In this document: positions 1 to 8,302 of the stretch, one piece after another
Layout of the letters: the number at the start of each line of letters is the position of its first letter
How positions within the stretch are numbered: position 1 is the first letter of the stretch
NCBI GenBank assembly: GCA_017429505.1
Contig: JAFROW010000009.1
Coordinates: 229,337 to 293,336 of the forward strand
Reading direction: 5' to 3'
From: Clostridia bacterium
GTDB lineage: Bacteria; Bacillota; Clostridia; TANB77; CAG-508
Length of the DNA: 64,000 nt
Made by a program: the position numbers and the translations under genes
Notes under the pieces: model-generated
Databases searched by the model: none
What the model saw: the letters and a program-made list of their open reading frames with translations, nothing else
Told to the model about the DNA's origin: nothing

Positions 1-170
1 AACAAACTATCTGATTTATCTCCCAATTTATAAACCTCTGTTCCCATCTCTTCCGGCATAGTACTTCTTATTTGTTCTAAATCTTTTCCTTTAACTTGGT
101 TTGCTTCCGTACATTCTACTAATAGTGAGTCAAACCATTCTTTATACTTTTCAAATCCAACTTTTCCCAT
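1..170 (-). CDS. Partial hypothetical protein (N-terminus only)
   Basis: The first 56 codons of a minus-strand gene that runs off the left edge. The protein begins MGKVGFEKYKEWFDSLL and is charged and apparently soluble, with no signal peptide or membrane segment in the visible part. The start is well supported: an AGGAGG sequence lies 7 bases before the ATG. I do not recognise the family, and too little is present to infer a role. It is codirectional with DUF378 upstream but about 200 bases away, so it may be a separate transcription unit. Confidence 0.7.
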   Translation of the reverse strand, partial: MGKVGFEKYKEWFDSLLVECTEANQVKGKDLEQIRSTMPEEMGTEVYKLGDKSDSL

Positions 171-283
171 AAATATCCTCCTCATTTTTTTAGTATAGCA
201 CAAAAGTGCTCATTTTGCAATATTTTTTTATCAATTAAGTGTCTTATTATTGAAAATCTTAAAAATGTTTCTGTGCAATAAAT

Positions 284-328
284 AAAGCTACTATCTCTGC
301 AAATTTGCAAAAACAATAGCTCTTTTTT
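284..328 (-). terminator. Imperfect terminator-like hairpin after the DUF378 gene
   Basis: The arms AAAGCTA and TAGCTCTTTTTT flank a loop that itself contains the palindrome GCAAATTTGC. Read on the minus strand it would end the DUF378 transcript. The stem is imperfect, so the call is tentative. Confidence 0.35.
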
Positions 329-375
329 ATAAAAGTATTTCCGTATAATAGTCAAATTCCCCTAAAGTCTTTTAA

Positions 376-564
376 TTAATCCTCAAACAATAATTTTATT
401 CCCCATAATCCTGAAATTCCAACTAGTGCATAAACTATTCTTGAGATTACGCTCATTTGTCCAAAAATTGCAGCTACTAAATCAAATTTAAAAAATCCAA
501 TAAGTCCCCAATTTATTGCACCAATTATTATTAAAACTAATGCAATTTTATCTATAATTTTCAT
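376..564 (-). CDS. DUF378 family small membrane protein
   Basis: A 62-residue protein with the typical DUF378 composition: a short charged N-terminus (MKIIDK), a first membrane helix containing the signature INWGLIGFF, a central FDLVAAIFG turn, and a second helix ending GLWGI before the acidic tail LFED. Full length for this family. The biochemical role of DUF378 is not established; it is a two-helix inner membrane protein widespread in Firmicutes. The start is set by a strong GGGAGGTG ribosome binding site. The gene is divergent from the capA-like gene, with about 290 bases of AT-rich DNA between them. Confidence 0.9.
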   Translation of the reverse strand: MKIIDKIALVLIIIGAINWGLIGFFKFDLVAAIFGQMSVISRIVYALVGISGLWGIKLLFED

Positions 565-627
565 CTAAAAACACCTCCCTTTTATTTTGTCCTATATCTA
601 TTTCATATATATTCATATTTTTATATA

Positions 628-650
628 ATATGAAACCGGCAATTTCATAT
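628..650. repeat. Small palindrome in the DUF378-capA intergenic region
   Basis: ATATGAAA and TTTCATAT form an 8-bp stem. The surrounding string TTTATATAATATGAAA occurs here, again near 724-739, and a third time just after the activase gene near 54400. The rest of this intergenic region shows only AT-rich sequence and the capA promoter. Confidence 0.5.
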
Positions 651-790
651 TTGTTCTTAATATAATTTTACCAAAAAAATTAATTTTATACAATTTGTTG
701 AAATTTATCAAATTTTGTGATATTTTATATAATATGAAAACTAAATTTCCCTAAAGAAAAAATCGTTACATTTTGTTCTCTTAAATGCTA

Positions 791-819
791 TTGTTAATGT
801 GTAACGAGTTATATATAAT
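791..819 (+). promoter_or_regulatory. Sigma-A type promoter of the capA-like gene
   Basis: TTGTTA and TATAAT are separated by exactly 17 bases. An inverted pair CGTTACA (764-770) and TGTAACG (800-806) overlaps the spacer and could be an operator. Confidence 0.6.
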
Positions 820-854
820 GTTTTCTATTTTATAAAAACGAAAGGGTGATAGAA

Positions 855-2126
855 TTGAGTAATAAAGGAAAAAGATTTGTATTTAAACAAGGACGTGAAT
901 ATACTATTAGAAGAATAGCTACAATTGTTATTTTGTTATTAATAGTATTTGCACTATTTAAAGTTTTAACCAAAAATAAAAATGAAAATATTGCAAAAAA
1001 TGATACAAATTCAAATCAAGCCGAAAATATTTTTACTGCAAAAAATACTACAGATGATAACAAATCTGTACAAAATGAAGACATAACTTTTACATTAGCA
1101 ACCACTGGAGATATTATGTGTCATAATACAAATTTTCAAGATGCATATAATTCATCTACAAAATCTTATGATTTTTCATATTATTTCACAGATATAAAGC
1201 AATATTTACAAGAAGCAGATATTACAGTTGGAAATCTCGAAACAACTCTTTCAGGCGCAAAAAGAGGTTATAGTGGATATCCGACTTTTAATACTCCTGA
1301 AATTTTAGCAAAAAATTTAAAAGATGCTGGATTTAATCTTGTTACTACTGCTAACAACCATTGTATGGATAAAGGTTATTCAGGAATAGAAAGTACAATT
1401 GACTTTTTGGATAAAGCAGATTTGGCACATACAGGAACTTTTAAATCTAAAAAAGATCAAGAAACAATTTTAATAAAAAATGTTAAAGGCGTAAATATTG
1501 CATTTTTGAGTTTTACTTATGGAACAAATGGAATTGCAATCCCAAAGGATAAATCTTATGCAGTAAATTTAATTGATAAGGATTTCATAAAATCTCAAAT
1601 CGAACTTGCAAAAAAACAAAATCCAGATTTAATTTGTGTTAGCATGCATTGGGGAATTGAATATCAAACCAAAGCTAATAAGGAACAACAAAATTTAGCA
1701 GACTTTTTATTTAATAATGGTGTAGATGTAATACTTGGAAATCACTCACATGTTCCTCAACAAATGGAAAAAAGAACTATAAAGCTTGATGATGGTACTA
1801 CAAAAGATGGATTTGTTATTTACTCTTTAGGAAATTTTATGGCAAATCAGAATAAACAATATACAAATGATTCTGCGATTTTAAAATTACAAATTACAAA
1901 ACATAAAGACGATGGAAAAATTACAATTGATAAAGCTACATATACACCAACATATATGTTTAAAAATACTTCAAAATCAACTAAAAAATTTAAAATTTTA
2001 GATATTAACAGCGAGATTAAAAAATATGAATCTAAAGCTTCAGATGCTGTAAGTAAGTCTTTATATAACACCTTGGTTACAGAAAGAAAAAATATAAAAA
2101 GAATTATTGGAGATGAAATAAAATAA
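855..2126 (+). CDS. CapA family protein (membrane-anchored metallophosphatase fold)
   Basis: About 423 residues: a basic cytoplasmic N-terminus, one membrane helix near residues 20-40, a low-complexity Asn/Lys/Thr linker, then a CapA/PgsA-type domain of the calcineurin-like phosphoesterase superfamily. Visible motifs are TTGDIMCHN (about 85), VGNLETTLSG, TTANNHCMDKG, SMHWGIEY, ILGNHSHVPQ (about 300) and YSLGNFMANQ, so the metal-binding Asp, Asn and His residues are all present. In this family CapA supports poly-gamma-glutamate capsule export; without capB or capC genes nearby the substrate here is unknown. I chose TTG at 855 because AGGGTGAT lies at the right distance. An in-frame GTG at 846 sits inside that ribosome binding site. 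The active domain would lie outside the membrane. Confidence 0.88.
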   Translation: MSNKGKRFVFKQGREYTIRRIATIVILLLIVFALFKVLTKNKNENIAKNDTNSNQAENIFTAKNTTDDNKSVQNEDITFTLATTGDIMCHNTNFQDAYNSSTKSYDFSYYFTDIKQYLQEADITVGNLETTLSGAKRGYSGYPTFNTPEILAKNLKDAGFNLVTTANNHCMDKGYSGIESTIDFLDKADLAHTGTFKSKKDQETILIKNVKGVNIAFLSFTYGTNGIAIPKDKSYAVNLIDKDFIKSQIELAKKQNPDLICVSMHWGIEYQTKANKEQQNLADFLFNNGVDVILGNHSHVPQQMEKRTIKLDDGTTKDGFVIYSLGNFMANQNKQYTNDSAILKLQITKHKDDGKITIDKATYTPTYMFKNTSKSTKKFKILDINSEIKKYESKASDAVSKSLYNTLVTERKNIKRIIGDEIK

Positions 2127-2133
2127 TTTTTAA

Positions 2134-2162
2134 GGGTTGCTAAAATTTTGTTTTAGCAACCC
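2134..2162. terminator. Bidirectional terminator between capA and the dnaC-like gene
   Basis: A perfect stem, GGGTTGCTAAAA with TTTTAGCAACCC, with a short loop. It separates two convergent genes. Confidence 0.85.
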
Positions 2163-2221
2163 TATTACTATAACTATCTTATACCACAATTTATAGCACA
2201 ACTATAATTTATTTTATCCAT

Positions 2222-3220
2222 TTATCTTTTTAATCTTAAATCATCTCCGATAAATTGATAAATATTATAATATCCTGCAATCCTTGAGCCAATTCTTTCT
2301 TCATAAATTTTAAAAATTTGTTCAATAGATAAATTTGTAGAAATTATAGTTTTAGTAGGCTTATTATTTAAATTTAAAATTCTTGTATTTAAAATTGTAA
2401 ATAGTTCGCTAACTGTCATACTATTTATATTTTCTGTGCCTAAATCGTCAATTATTAATAAATCTACTGTTAACACATTTTTATAAAATTCATCAGAATT
2501 TTGATTTTTGTATTTATTAAATTTACCATCAATTACTGTTTCTAATAGCACAGGAGCTGTTTGATAAAGAACTGTTTTCCCCTTTTTTAAAATTTCATTT
2601 GCAATTGCATTTGACATATACGTTTTTCCAAGACCTGTATTTCCGCAAAAAAATAAATTTTTTTCTTCTAAATTATCAAAATTATCTATAAACTTTATAC
2701 AAGCATTTTTTATGTTTAATATATTTTGTCTTGGTGAACATTTTATTATATATTTTTTTGTATCAACCTCATCTGAAAATAAACTAATATTAAAATTATT
2801 AAAATTCATATTTTTTATGTCAGATAAATTTGATTGATTATATGATAAATTTAATAGTCTTTGCTTTAAGCAATTACACATAATAGATTTATTATTTTCT
2901 TGAATATATCCTGTATCATTACACATTTTACACTCATATTTTGGTTTATATAAATTAATGTCAATCTTTTTTTCTTGTAAAAATTGTTCTTTTTTCTTTT
3001 TTAAATTTTCTATTAATTTATCATATTCTTGTAAATCATTTTTTCCGCTTAAAATCGCCTTTGATTTACTAATTTCATACTTATTAAGTTCATCATCAAT
3101 TTCTTCTAAGCCTGGAAATCGTTCATATAATTGAGAAATACTTTTTTCAGATTCCATCTGTGCTTTTCTTCTCTTTTGTTCATATTCACTCAATAGATTT
3201 TCAAGATTTTTATCAGCCAT
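2222..3220 (-). CDS. dnaC: Helicase loader, DnaC/DnaI-like AAA+ ATPase
   Basis: A protein of about 332 residues. The N-terminal 90 residues are helical and charged. A four-cysteine zinc motif follows (CKMC near 99-102 and CNC near 117-119), and then an AAA+ domain with Walker A GNTGLGKTY (about 195-203), Walker B LLIIDDLGTE (about 255), sensor 1 IISTNLS and the Arg-finger region YEERIGSRIAG. This domain order matches DnaI/DnaC loaders, which place the replicative helicase on DNA. ATG at 3220 is preferred over TTG at 3226 because the AGGAAG sequence is 9 bases away. The dnaD gene is directly upstream, the usual primosome pairing in Firmicutes. Both follow a conjugation-like cluster on the same strand. 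Confidence 0.88.
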   Translation of the reverse strand: MADKNLENLLSEYEQKRRKAQMESEKSISQLYERFPGLEEIDDELNKYEISKSKAILSGKNDLQEYDKLIENLKKKKEQFLQEKKIDINLYKPKYECKMCNDTGYIQENNKSIMCNCLKQRLLNLSYNQSNLSDIKNMNFNNFNISLFSDEVDTKKYIIKCSPRQNILNIKNACIKFIDNFDNLEEKNLFFCGNTGLGKTYMSNAIANEILKKGKTVLYQTAPVLLETVIDGKFNKYKNQNSDEFYKNVLTVDLLIIDDLGTENINSMTVSELFTILNTRILNLNNKPTKTIISTNLSIEQIFKIYEERIGSRIAGYYNIYQFIGDDLRLKR

Positions 3221-3346
3221 TATCAATCACTTCCTCACCTTAAATCCAAATTTAGTTGCTAAAATAATATTACTGCAATTTAAACTATAATTCTAACGAA
3301 ACCTAAAAACTAATCATAAAACTTTGTCTTTCTCATTCAATTCTAT

Positions 3347-3379
3347 GGTTTCTTTTTTCCTCCGTCCCAAAAAAGAACC
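3347..3379. repeat. Dispersed hairpin with CCTCCGTCCC loop, copy 1
   Basis: The arms GGTTTCTTTTTT and AAAAAAGAACC enclose CCTCCGTCCC. A near-identical copy lies at 19674-19704. Both abut the stop codon of a minus-strand gene (dnaD here, ypeB there), so they may act as 3' end or terminator elements. Confidence 0.65.
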
Positions 3380-4344
3380 TAGTCTTTATTTGCATATAAA
3401 AAACTTAAATTGTCATATTCTCTTTGTTCAAAAGTCTCTTTTTTAGCTTTTTTTGTAAGTTCTGCTTTATCTTTATTAAATTGTTTTCTTTGTTCCAAAA
3501 ATGTTAATACTTGTTCAGGAGTTCTTAAATTTCTTTCGTTCCAATCAGATAGTACATTATTCAAATATTCAAAAGATGCATTTGTTCTAAATGTTGTTCT
3601 TTTAAGCGCAATTTCTATAATATCCATATCATATTTGAATTCACTAATCCATTTTTCTATATAAGCTTCTTCATATTGAGTAAGTCCACTATGTTTTCCT
3701 AATTTTTTTGCAATAGATTTTTTTATTTTCATAATTCGATCTTGTTCCATATAGTAAATTTCCAAATCTGAAAGTGTTTGTATTTTATTTAGTGCCCATG
3801 CTTCTGCAACTGTTTGAACATATTTTCTATGCAATGCAGATTTTTTAAAACAATAATCAAATAAAGCTATTATAACTTGTGGTTCAAAATTATATTTGCC
3901 AAACCATGTATCAATATCATTATACCATGTAGGTCCCATAACTCCTTGAAAATATTTATTGTTTAAATACTCAATCATTTGAATTCTTTCTTTATTTTTT
4001 GAGTTTTCTTCAATTTTTTCTGGGTCTGTTTTTATATTTGGTTTATATAATTCCTTAAGCATATTTTCTTGTAAATCTAAAATTATAAAACCCTGTGGTT
4101 TTCTTAAAATAAGATTATTTTCTTCTAAATATTTCATTCCATCATTTATTACATTAAATGGTAATGCCAATTTTTTAGATAAATCATTTATTTTTACTTC
4201 TTTATTATATTTGGAAATAAAAAACAAATATAAATATATTTTTAAATAATCTCCTGGCATTCCTCCTAAATATTCTGAAAAAAATATATCAGGAATTTCT
4301 GTTGTGTTAAAAATCATGTGTTTTTCGCTGTGTTCAAGTCTCAT
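3379..4344 (-). CDS. dnaD: DnaD domain protein, replication initiation/primosome
   Basis: A 321-residue protein with an N-terminal winged-helix-like region (residues 15-100, including GDYLKIYLYLF and a helix-turn-helix-like LSKKLALPFNVINDGM) and a C-terminal DnaD-type helical domain (about 200-285) ending in the characteristic YLNNVLSDW, matching the DnaD YxxxIxxW-type signature. DnaD proteins act with DnaI and DnaB in helicase loading at oriC and restart sites. The tail is Lys/Glu rich. The gene ends about 160 bases before the dnaC-like loader. It is also the next gene after the PrgI-like membrane protein, so the replication pair could be co-transcribed with the conjugation-like genes, although plasmid-type DnaD proteins would also sit in such a context. 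Confidence 0.87.
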   Translation of the reverse strand: MRLEHSEKHMIFNTTEIPDIFFSEYLGGMPGDYLKIYLYLFFISKYNKEVKINDLSKKLALPFNVINDGMKYLEENNLILRKPQGFIILDLQENMLKELYKPNIKTDPEKIEENSKNKERIQMIEYLNNKYFQGVMGPTWYNDIDTWFGKYNFEPQVIIALFDYCFKKSALHRKYVQTVAEAWALNKIQTLSDLEIYYMEQDRIMKIKKSIAKKLGKHSGLTQYEEAYIEKWISEFKYDMDIIEIALKRTTFRTNASFEYLNNVLSDWNERNLRTPEQVLTFLEQRKQFNKDKAELTKKAKKETFEQREYDNLSFLYANKD

Positions 4345-4490
4345 TTAAAATTTCATTCCTTTCTAGTTTTGCTCTTTTTTCAAACCTTTTTCTTAAAAAT
4401 TGATATTCGCATTATACAACTTTTTTTTTCAAATTTCAACTAACATTTATTTCAAAATTATATAAAATTTATCAAATATTTATCTTTTTT

Positions 4491-4775
4491 TCATTTTTTC
4501 TCATAAAGATATAATTTTTGCTGAAAAAAATATTTTAAAACATAAGTTAAAAAATATAATAAATTTTCTCCATCCACTCCCACAACACTAAAAATAACTA
4601 TAGGAAATACTAAAACAATAAATGCAAAAATTTTGTAAGTTATTCTTCCAATAAAAAAATTAATTAATCCAAATACTATTATTCCCCACACTACATCTAC
4701 AATTGCTACAGAATAATCAAGTATTCCAAATATTTTCATATTCAAATTATAATTTTGTGGAAATATAAATTTCAT
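4491..4775 (-). CDS. PrgI-like small membrane protein (VirB3-like T4SS subunit)
   Basis: A 94-residue protein: a short start MKFIFPQNYNL, two adjacent membrane helices (about residues 20-45 and 50-68), then an amphipathic tail with YFLTYVLKYF and a basic-aromatic end QKLYLYEKK. This size and arrangement match PrgI-family proteins of Gram-positive conjugation systems, the counterparts of VirB3. ATG at 4775 is chosen because GGGAGAGAG lies just before it; an ATG 21 bases upstream has no ribosome binding site of its own. The next gene upstream encodes a TrbL/VirB6-like protein and the gene downstream is dnaD. The family call rests on topology and context, not on a catalytic motif. Confidence 0.6.
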   Translation of the reverse strand: MKFIFPQNYNLNMKIFGILDYSVAIVDVVWGIIVFGLINFFIGRITYKIFAFIVLVFPIVIFSVVGVDGENLLYFLTYVLKYFFQQKLYLYEKK

Positions 4776-4817
4776 TAACTCTCTCCCTTCTTTCATTTAA
4801 CCTCGTCACTAAAAAAT

Positions 4818-5693
4818 TCATCTTCCTTTTACTAAGCCAATATTTCCTTGTACATTTGTAGAAATACCTGCTCCCATCATAAATTCTTTAACAAAGGAAT
4901 TTGCTCTAATTAAGCTGTAAATTCCTCCAACATAGATAAATTTCACCATTAAGTCATTTGAATTATAGTCAACAGAAAATAATATAAGCAACACTATAGA
5001 GACAATAATTTGTATAAATAACATAGAAAGCAAATTTCTAAGCCATAATTTAAAAAACATAGATGTATTTTCCATACTCAAAGATAAAATTGCAAATGGA
5101 GAGATTAACACTAAAATTTTTATTGTAACATATCTTAAAGCATATATTGTTACTAAATTTACTAAAGAAATAGTTGTTGTACCTTTTATTAATCCATCCA
5201 CTGAAAATACATTTAAATTTTCTGCTATTTTTAAATTTGAATTTATAGATTCAATTAATCTAGAAAAGCAAATATTCTGCTTAAATAGGTCTTCTCCTAT
5301 ACTTCTAATTGCAGACGAAATATACGAATTTATATCTAAAATTTGTCCTATTATAAAAAACGAGCTATTCATTGCAATTCCATAAATAATTAATTTAAAA
5401 ATGAATTGTGTTGGTTTTTCTATTTTTGAAAATGTAAAATTTGATGATAAATATTTTGTAGAATAATATAAAATATAACCAATAAGCAAAGCATTTGCTA
5501 TTAACAAAATACCATTTGTTGAAGTCGTTCCAAAAATCTTGCCAAAATATTTGTCATTTAAAATATTTGAATTAATAAAAGTCAAATCATCTAAAACTTT
5601 AAATAAATTGTTGTCTATAGATTTAAATAAATTACTAAAAATTGTATTTATTGTATCTATAACCACTTGACTCATATTAGAATTCTGTTCCAA
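4818..5693 (-). CDS. TrbL/VirB6-like polytopic membrane protein
   Basis: A 291-residue protein with a soluble N-terminus of about 60 residues and roughly six membrane helices. The segment around residues 185-235, with ILVLISPFAILSLSM followed by FFKLWLRNLLSMLFIQ, is typical of the TrbL/VirB6 inner-membrane channel components of conjugative type IV secretion systems. The C-terminus is a short amphipathic region (FVKEFMMGAGIST). The start is TTG at 5693, supported by AAGGAGGG seven bases upstream. It lies between the VirB2-like gene (upstream) and the PrgI-like gene (downstream), with short gaps, consistent with one operon. Confidence 0.7.
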   Translation of the reverse strand: MEQNSNMSQVVIDTINTIFSNLFKSIDNNLFKVLDDLTFINSNILNDKYFGKIFGTTSTNGILLIANALLIGYILYYSTKYLSSNFTFSKIEKPTQFIFKLIIYGIAMNSSFFIIGQILDINSYISSAIRSIGEDLFKQNICFSRLIESINSNLKIAENLNVFSVDGLIKGTTTISLVNLVTIYALRYVTIKILVLISPFAILSLSMENTSMFFKLWLRNLLSMLFIQIIVSIVLLILFSVDYNSNDLMVKFIYVGGIYSLIRANSFVKEFMMGAGISTNVQGNIGLVKGR

Positions 5694-5778
5694 AAAATCC
5701 CTCCTTGCTTATAAAAATTTGCTCAAGTAAAGCTCTTTATGATTGAACTTTAACTCTATTCTTATTAAAAATAATTCA

Positions 5779-6105
5779 TTATATTAAAGATTTTATAGCT
5801 GCTAAAATCAAATCAATAGCCAAAATAAATGCATAAGAAAAAAGCGAACTTCTAATAATTTTTTTACCTGTTCTAATTCTTTCTTCATCACCAAAGCTGA
5901 ATTTTTTCATAAATATACCTGTTCCAACAGCAACAGCTGCTGCAGGTGTAGAAAGTTTTAAAATCCAACTTTCTATATTACTAAATGCACTTTCTAATTT
6001 TGAAACAAGTTTAGGAGTGGCAGCAAAAACACTTGTCCCAAAACTTATTGCAAAAATTGCACTTAAACTTAAAATAAATAATAAATAAAATTTTTTCTTT
6101 TTCAA
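5779..6105 (-). CDS. VirB2/TrbC-like pilin candidate
   Basis: A 108-residue protein with a clear signal peptide: MKKKK, a hydrophobic core of about 18 residues, and a probable cleavage site SVFAA near residue 29. Two hydrophobic segments follow (about 52-65 with STPAAAVAVGTG, and 86-106), separated by a charged loop FGDEERIRTGKK. Small exported proteins with two helices and this loop are the VirB2/TrbC pilin-like subunits of Gram-positive type IV systems. The start is TTG, with the ribosome binding site AAAGGTGAT correctly spaced. A long inverted repeat separates it from the upstream coupling-protein gene. Confidence 0.65.
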   Translation of the reverse strand: MKKKKFYLLFILSLSAIFAISFGTSVFAATPKLVSKLESAFSNIESWILKLSTPAAAVAVGTGIFMKKFSFGDEERIRTGKKIIRSSLFSYAFILAIDLILAAIKSLI

Positions 6106-6158
6106 AATATCACCTTTTCTTTAAATTATTTAGATTTTTTAAAGGTTACCTATAAACC

Positions 6159-6320
6159 TTGATTATTAAGTATAAATATTAAAATTTAAAAAGCATGCGT
6201 AAGCGACCAAACGAACGACAGTGAGTGCGAAATGGAGCAATCTTCATACTAGTATTATTAAATACGAAGTTTGCGACACCAAATGCTTGTAAATTTTAAT
6301 ATTTATACTAATATTTAAGT
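6159..6320. repeat. Long inverted repeat with a GC-richer core, between virD4-like and virB2-like genes
   Basis: TATAAATATTAAAATTTA at about 6171-6188 is matched in inverse by TAAATTTTAATATTTATA at about 6290-6307, and the complementarity continues into AAGCAT and ATGCTT. The core (about 6196-6280) contains GCGACCAAACGAACGACAGT and is visibly less AT-rich than the surroundings. It resembles a miniature palindromic element or an RNA processing site inside an operon. No transposase is present. Confidence 0.7.
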
Positions 6321-7958
6321 TTTAAAATAAGGATACATGTCCAATTTTTTAGGTTTTAAAATTTTACTTCCATCAGACAAAAACGCAAGTGCCGTAAAGG
6401 TTTGCAATTTTTGCGTAAAAAAATTTGTATCATAAATATAATCATTTTGTGTATAAACATTAAAACTTTCCGAAATTGTCGCATCCAAAGAACTCATAGA
6501 ATTTGTCATCCTGCTATAAATTGTTTCTTTGGAGTTTTCTGAAATATTTTTTGAAGTTTTAATTTTATCCTCTTTTCCCAATTGCTTCTGTGCTTCTTCA
6601 ATTGTAAAAATATCATCTGTCCTAAACCAAATTTTGTTTATTAAATTTTGGCAAATTACCTTAACAGCCGTCTCATCTTTTAAAGTATTTTTAAGAGAAG
6701 AATAACTTTGAGTACTTACAATATTTATGCATTTTGCCTCTCTGCTTAAAGAGAAAAACTCACTATCTGTTTTTGTTACATATTCCGCATATTCATCACA
6801 TATAAAAGCTGTAGTCCTTACTTTATTTTTTGATAAATTCATCATAACTTCAGTTTGAAAATCTAATTTTAAATATGCAGCAATTATTTTAGATAAATTC
6901 CTATATTCTGCAATATTCATATTTAAAACAACAATTTTTCCTTTTTGAATCATATCTGAAAATCCTCTAAAATTCAGCTCATTTTTAGAGCTACAAAAAA
7001 TTTTACTCACATCATAATCTGAAACAAAAACATTTGTAATCCTTGTAATTTCAGATTTTAAAATTGCAAGTGTCCTTTGATCTAATTTTTCATATTCTTT
7101 TTGAAAAAAATCCAAAGCAGTATTTAAATCATAAATTTGTTGATGTTTTAATTTTTTATTCATATATAAATTTCTAATAATTTGTATTTTTTCTTTATAA
7201 TAGTCCTCCTCTGTAATTATTTTGTGAAGCTCTGTAAAAGTTACATATCCATTATTGTATATTCTGCATAATTTAATTGCTTCTGTAAAAACCTGCTCAG
7301 CCTTGTCTAACCAGTAGCTTTCAGAATTATTTTCCGAAAATAACATTAAAATAGTTTTTAGTCTATGTGCTATTACAGATGGCTTTAAATTAAGCTTATG
7401 CAAAGGGTTATATCTTACTTTTCCATTCAGTTCAATTACTATTAAGTCATTTGTTAAATTATATTTTTCTGCATATTTTTTTACTTGATTATAGTAATTT
7501 CCTTTCACGTCTAAAATTAATGTTCCAATTTTTTTATTGGAATTTTTACTATTATAATTTAAAATTTGCTCTGTAAATGGATACATTGCAGAACTTGTTT
7601 TTCCTGTTCCTATAGTTCCTGTAATTAGAAAATTTTGGTATAGACCTGATTCTTGAACATAAATATTTTTTCCTGTTTTTTCATCATTTCCAATAAGTAA
7701 ATTTAATTTATCTGTTTTTAGTTTATATTTTTCTTTTTTAACTTTCTTTTTGATAATTATTTTGGAATAAATAAAATTAAGATAAATAATATTTGCAAAA
7801 ATAAATGAAATAACATAAATTATTTTTAAATAATACCATATTTGCGGGTATTCGGAAACTATATTGAAACTTTTAATTCCATAAGAAATAATAATTTGCT
7901 TTGAAATCAACAATGGATGAAATAAATTGTAGAATATAAAACAAATTATGCATAACAA
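6315..7958 (-). CDS. VirD4/TraG-type coupling ATPase of a conjugation-like system
   Basis: At least 547 residues. Two membrane helices lie in the first 65 residues, followed by a VirD4/TraG-like ATPase domain with Walker A TGTIGTGKTSS (about 113-123), LILDVKGNYY, Walker B FICDEYAEY (about 395), and SREAKCINIVSTQSYSSL with the conserved Gln of the family. Such proteins carry relaxase-bound DNA to the secretion channel. TTG at 7958 is the first conventional start but has no ribosome binding site. A perfect AGGAGG (7992-7997) sits 6 bases before an in-frame ATA at 7985, which would give an N-terminus IKRIIFIVFLLC that completes the first helix. I keep 7958 as the conservative boundary and think 7985 is more likely. 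Confidence 0.85.
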   Translation of the reverse strand: MLCIICFIFYNLFHPLLISKQIIISYGIKSFNIVSEYPQIWYYLKIIYVISFIFANIIYLNFIYSKIIIKKKVKKEKYKLKTDKLNLLIGNDEKTGKNIYVQESGLYQNFLITGTIGTGKTSSAMYPFTEQILNYNSKNSNKKIGTLILDVKGNYYNQVKKYAEKYNLTNDLIVIELNGKVRYNPLHKLNLKPSVIAHRLKTILMLFSENNSESYWLDKAEQVFTEAIKLCRIYNNGYVTFTELHKIITEEDYYKEKIQIIRNLYMNKKLKHQQIYDLNTALDFFQKEYEKLDQRTLAILKSEITRITNVFVSDYDVSKIFCSSKNELNFRGFSDMIQKGKIVVLNMNIAEYRNLSKIIAAYLKLDFQTEVMMNLSKNKVRTTAFICDEYAEYVTKTDSEFFSLSREAKCINIVSTQSYSSLKNTLKDETAVKVICQNLINKIWFRTDDIFTIEEAQKQLGKEDKIKTSKNISENSKETIYSRMTNSMSSLDATISESFNVYTQNDYIYDTNFFTQKLQTFTALAFLSDGSKILKPKKLDMYPYFKT

Positions 7959-7986
7959 AAAAACAATAAAAATAATTCTTTTTATT

Positions 7987-8166
7987 TTATTCCTCCTTTC
8001 CGTTAATTAAGGATTTTTTTTTGAGATTTAACTTTGCACCTTGTCCATGATTAAATATTTTTATTTCAAAAAAAATATAAATTGTATAAATAGATACAAA
8101 AAAATTAATAATAAGGGATGTAAAGAAAATGATTACTAACCAATCTATGGTATCACCACCTTCCAA
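7987..8166 (-). CDS. Small membrane ORF upstream of the coupling protein, 59 aa
   Basis: TTG start, 59 codons: MEGGDTIDWL, one long hydrophobic segment (about residues 10-33), then a basic tail ending KKKSLINGKEE. Its stop codon TAA overlaps the ribosome binding region of the coupling-protein gene, which suggests translational coupling. The start is uncertain: an in-frame ATA five codons later (ATA GAT TGG) is preceded by AGGTGGTGAT at ideal spacing, while TTG at 8166 has only a weak GGA. I do not recognise the family. Single-helix proteins next to VirD4-like ATPases are common in conjugation clusters. Confidence 0.5.
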   Translation of the reverse strand: MEGGDTIDWLVIIFFTSLIINFFVSIYTIYIFFEIKIFNHGQGAKLNLKKKSLINGKEE

Positions 8167-8302
8167 TATTTTCCATCATATCACTTTTTTTTCATTTTGT
8201 CTAGACTTTTTTTTAAATTTATGATAAAATTTTATTGTAATTTAAAAATAATTTATATATTAACTTTAGAAAGATTTAAATTTTATCTGAAAGGAGAAAA
8301 TT

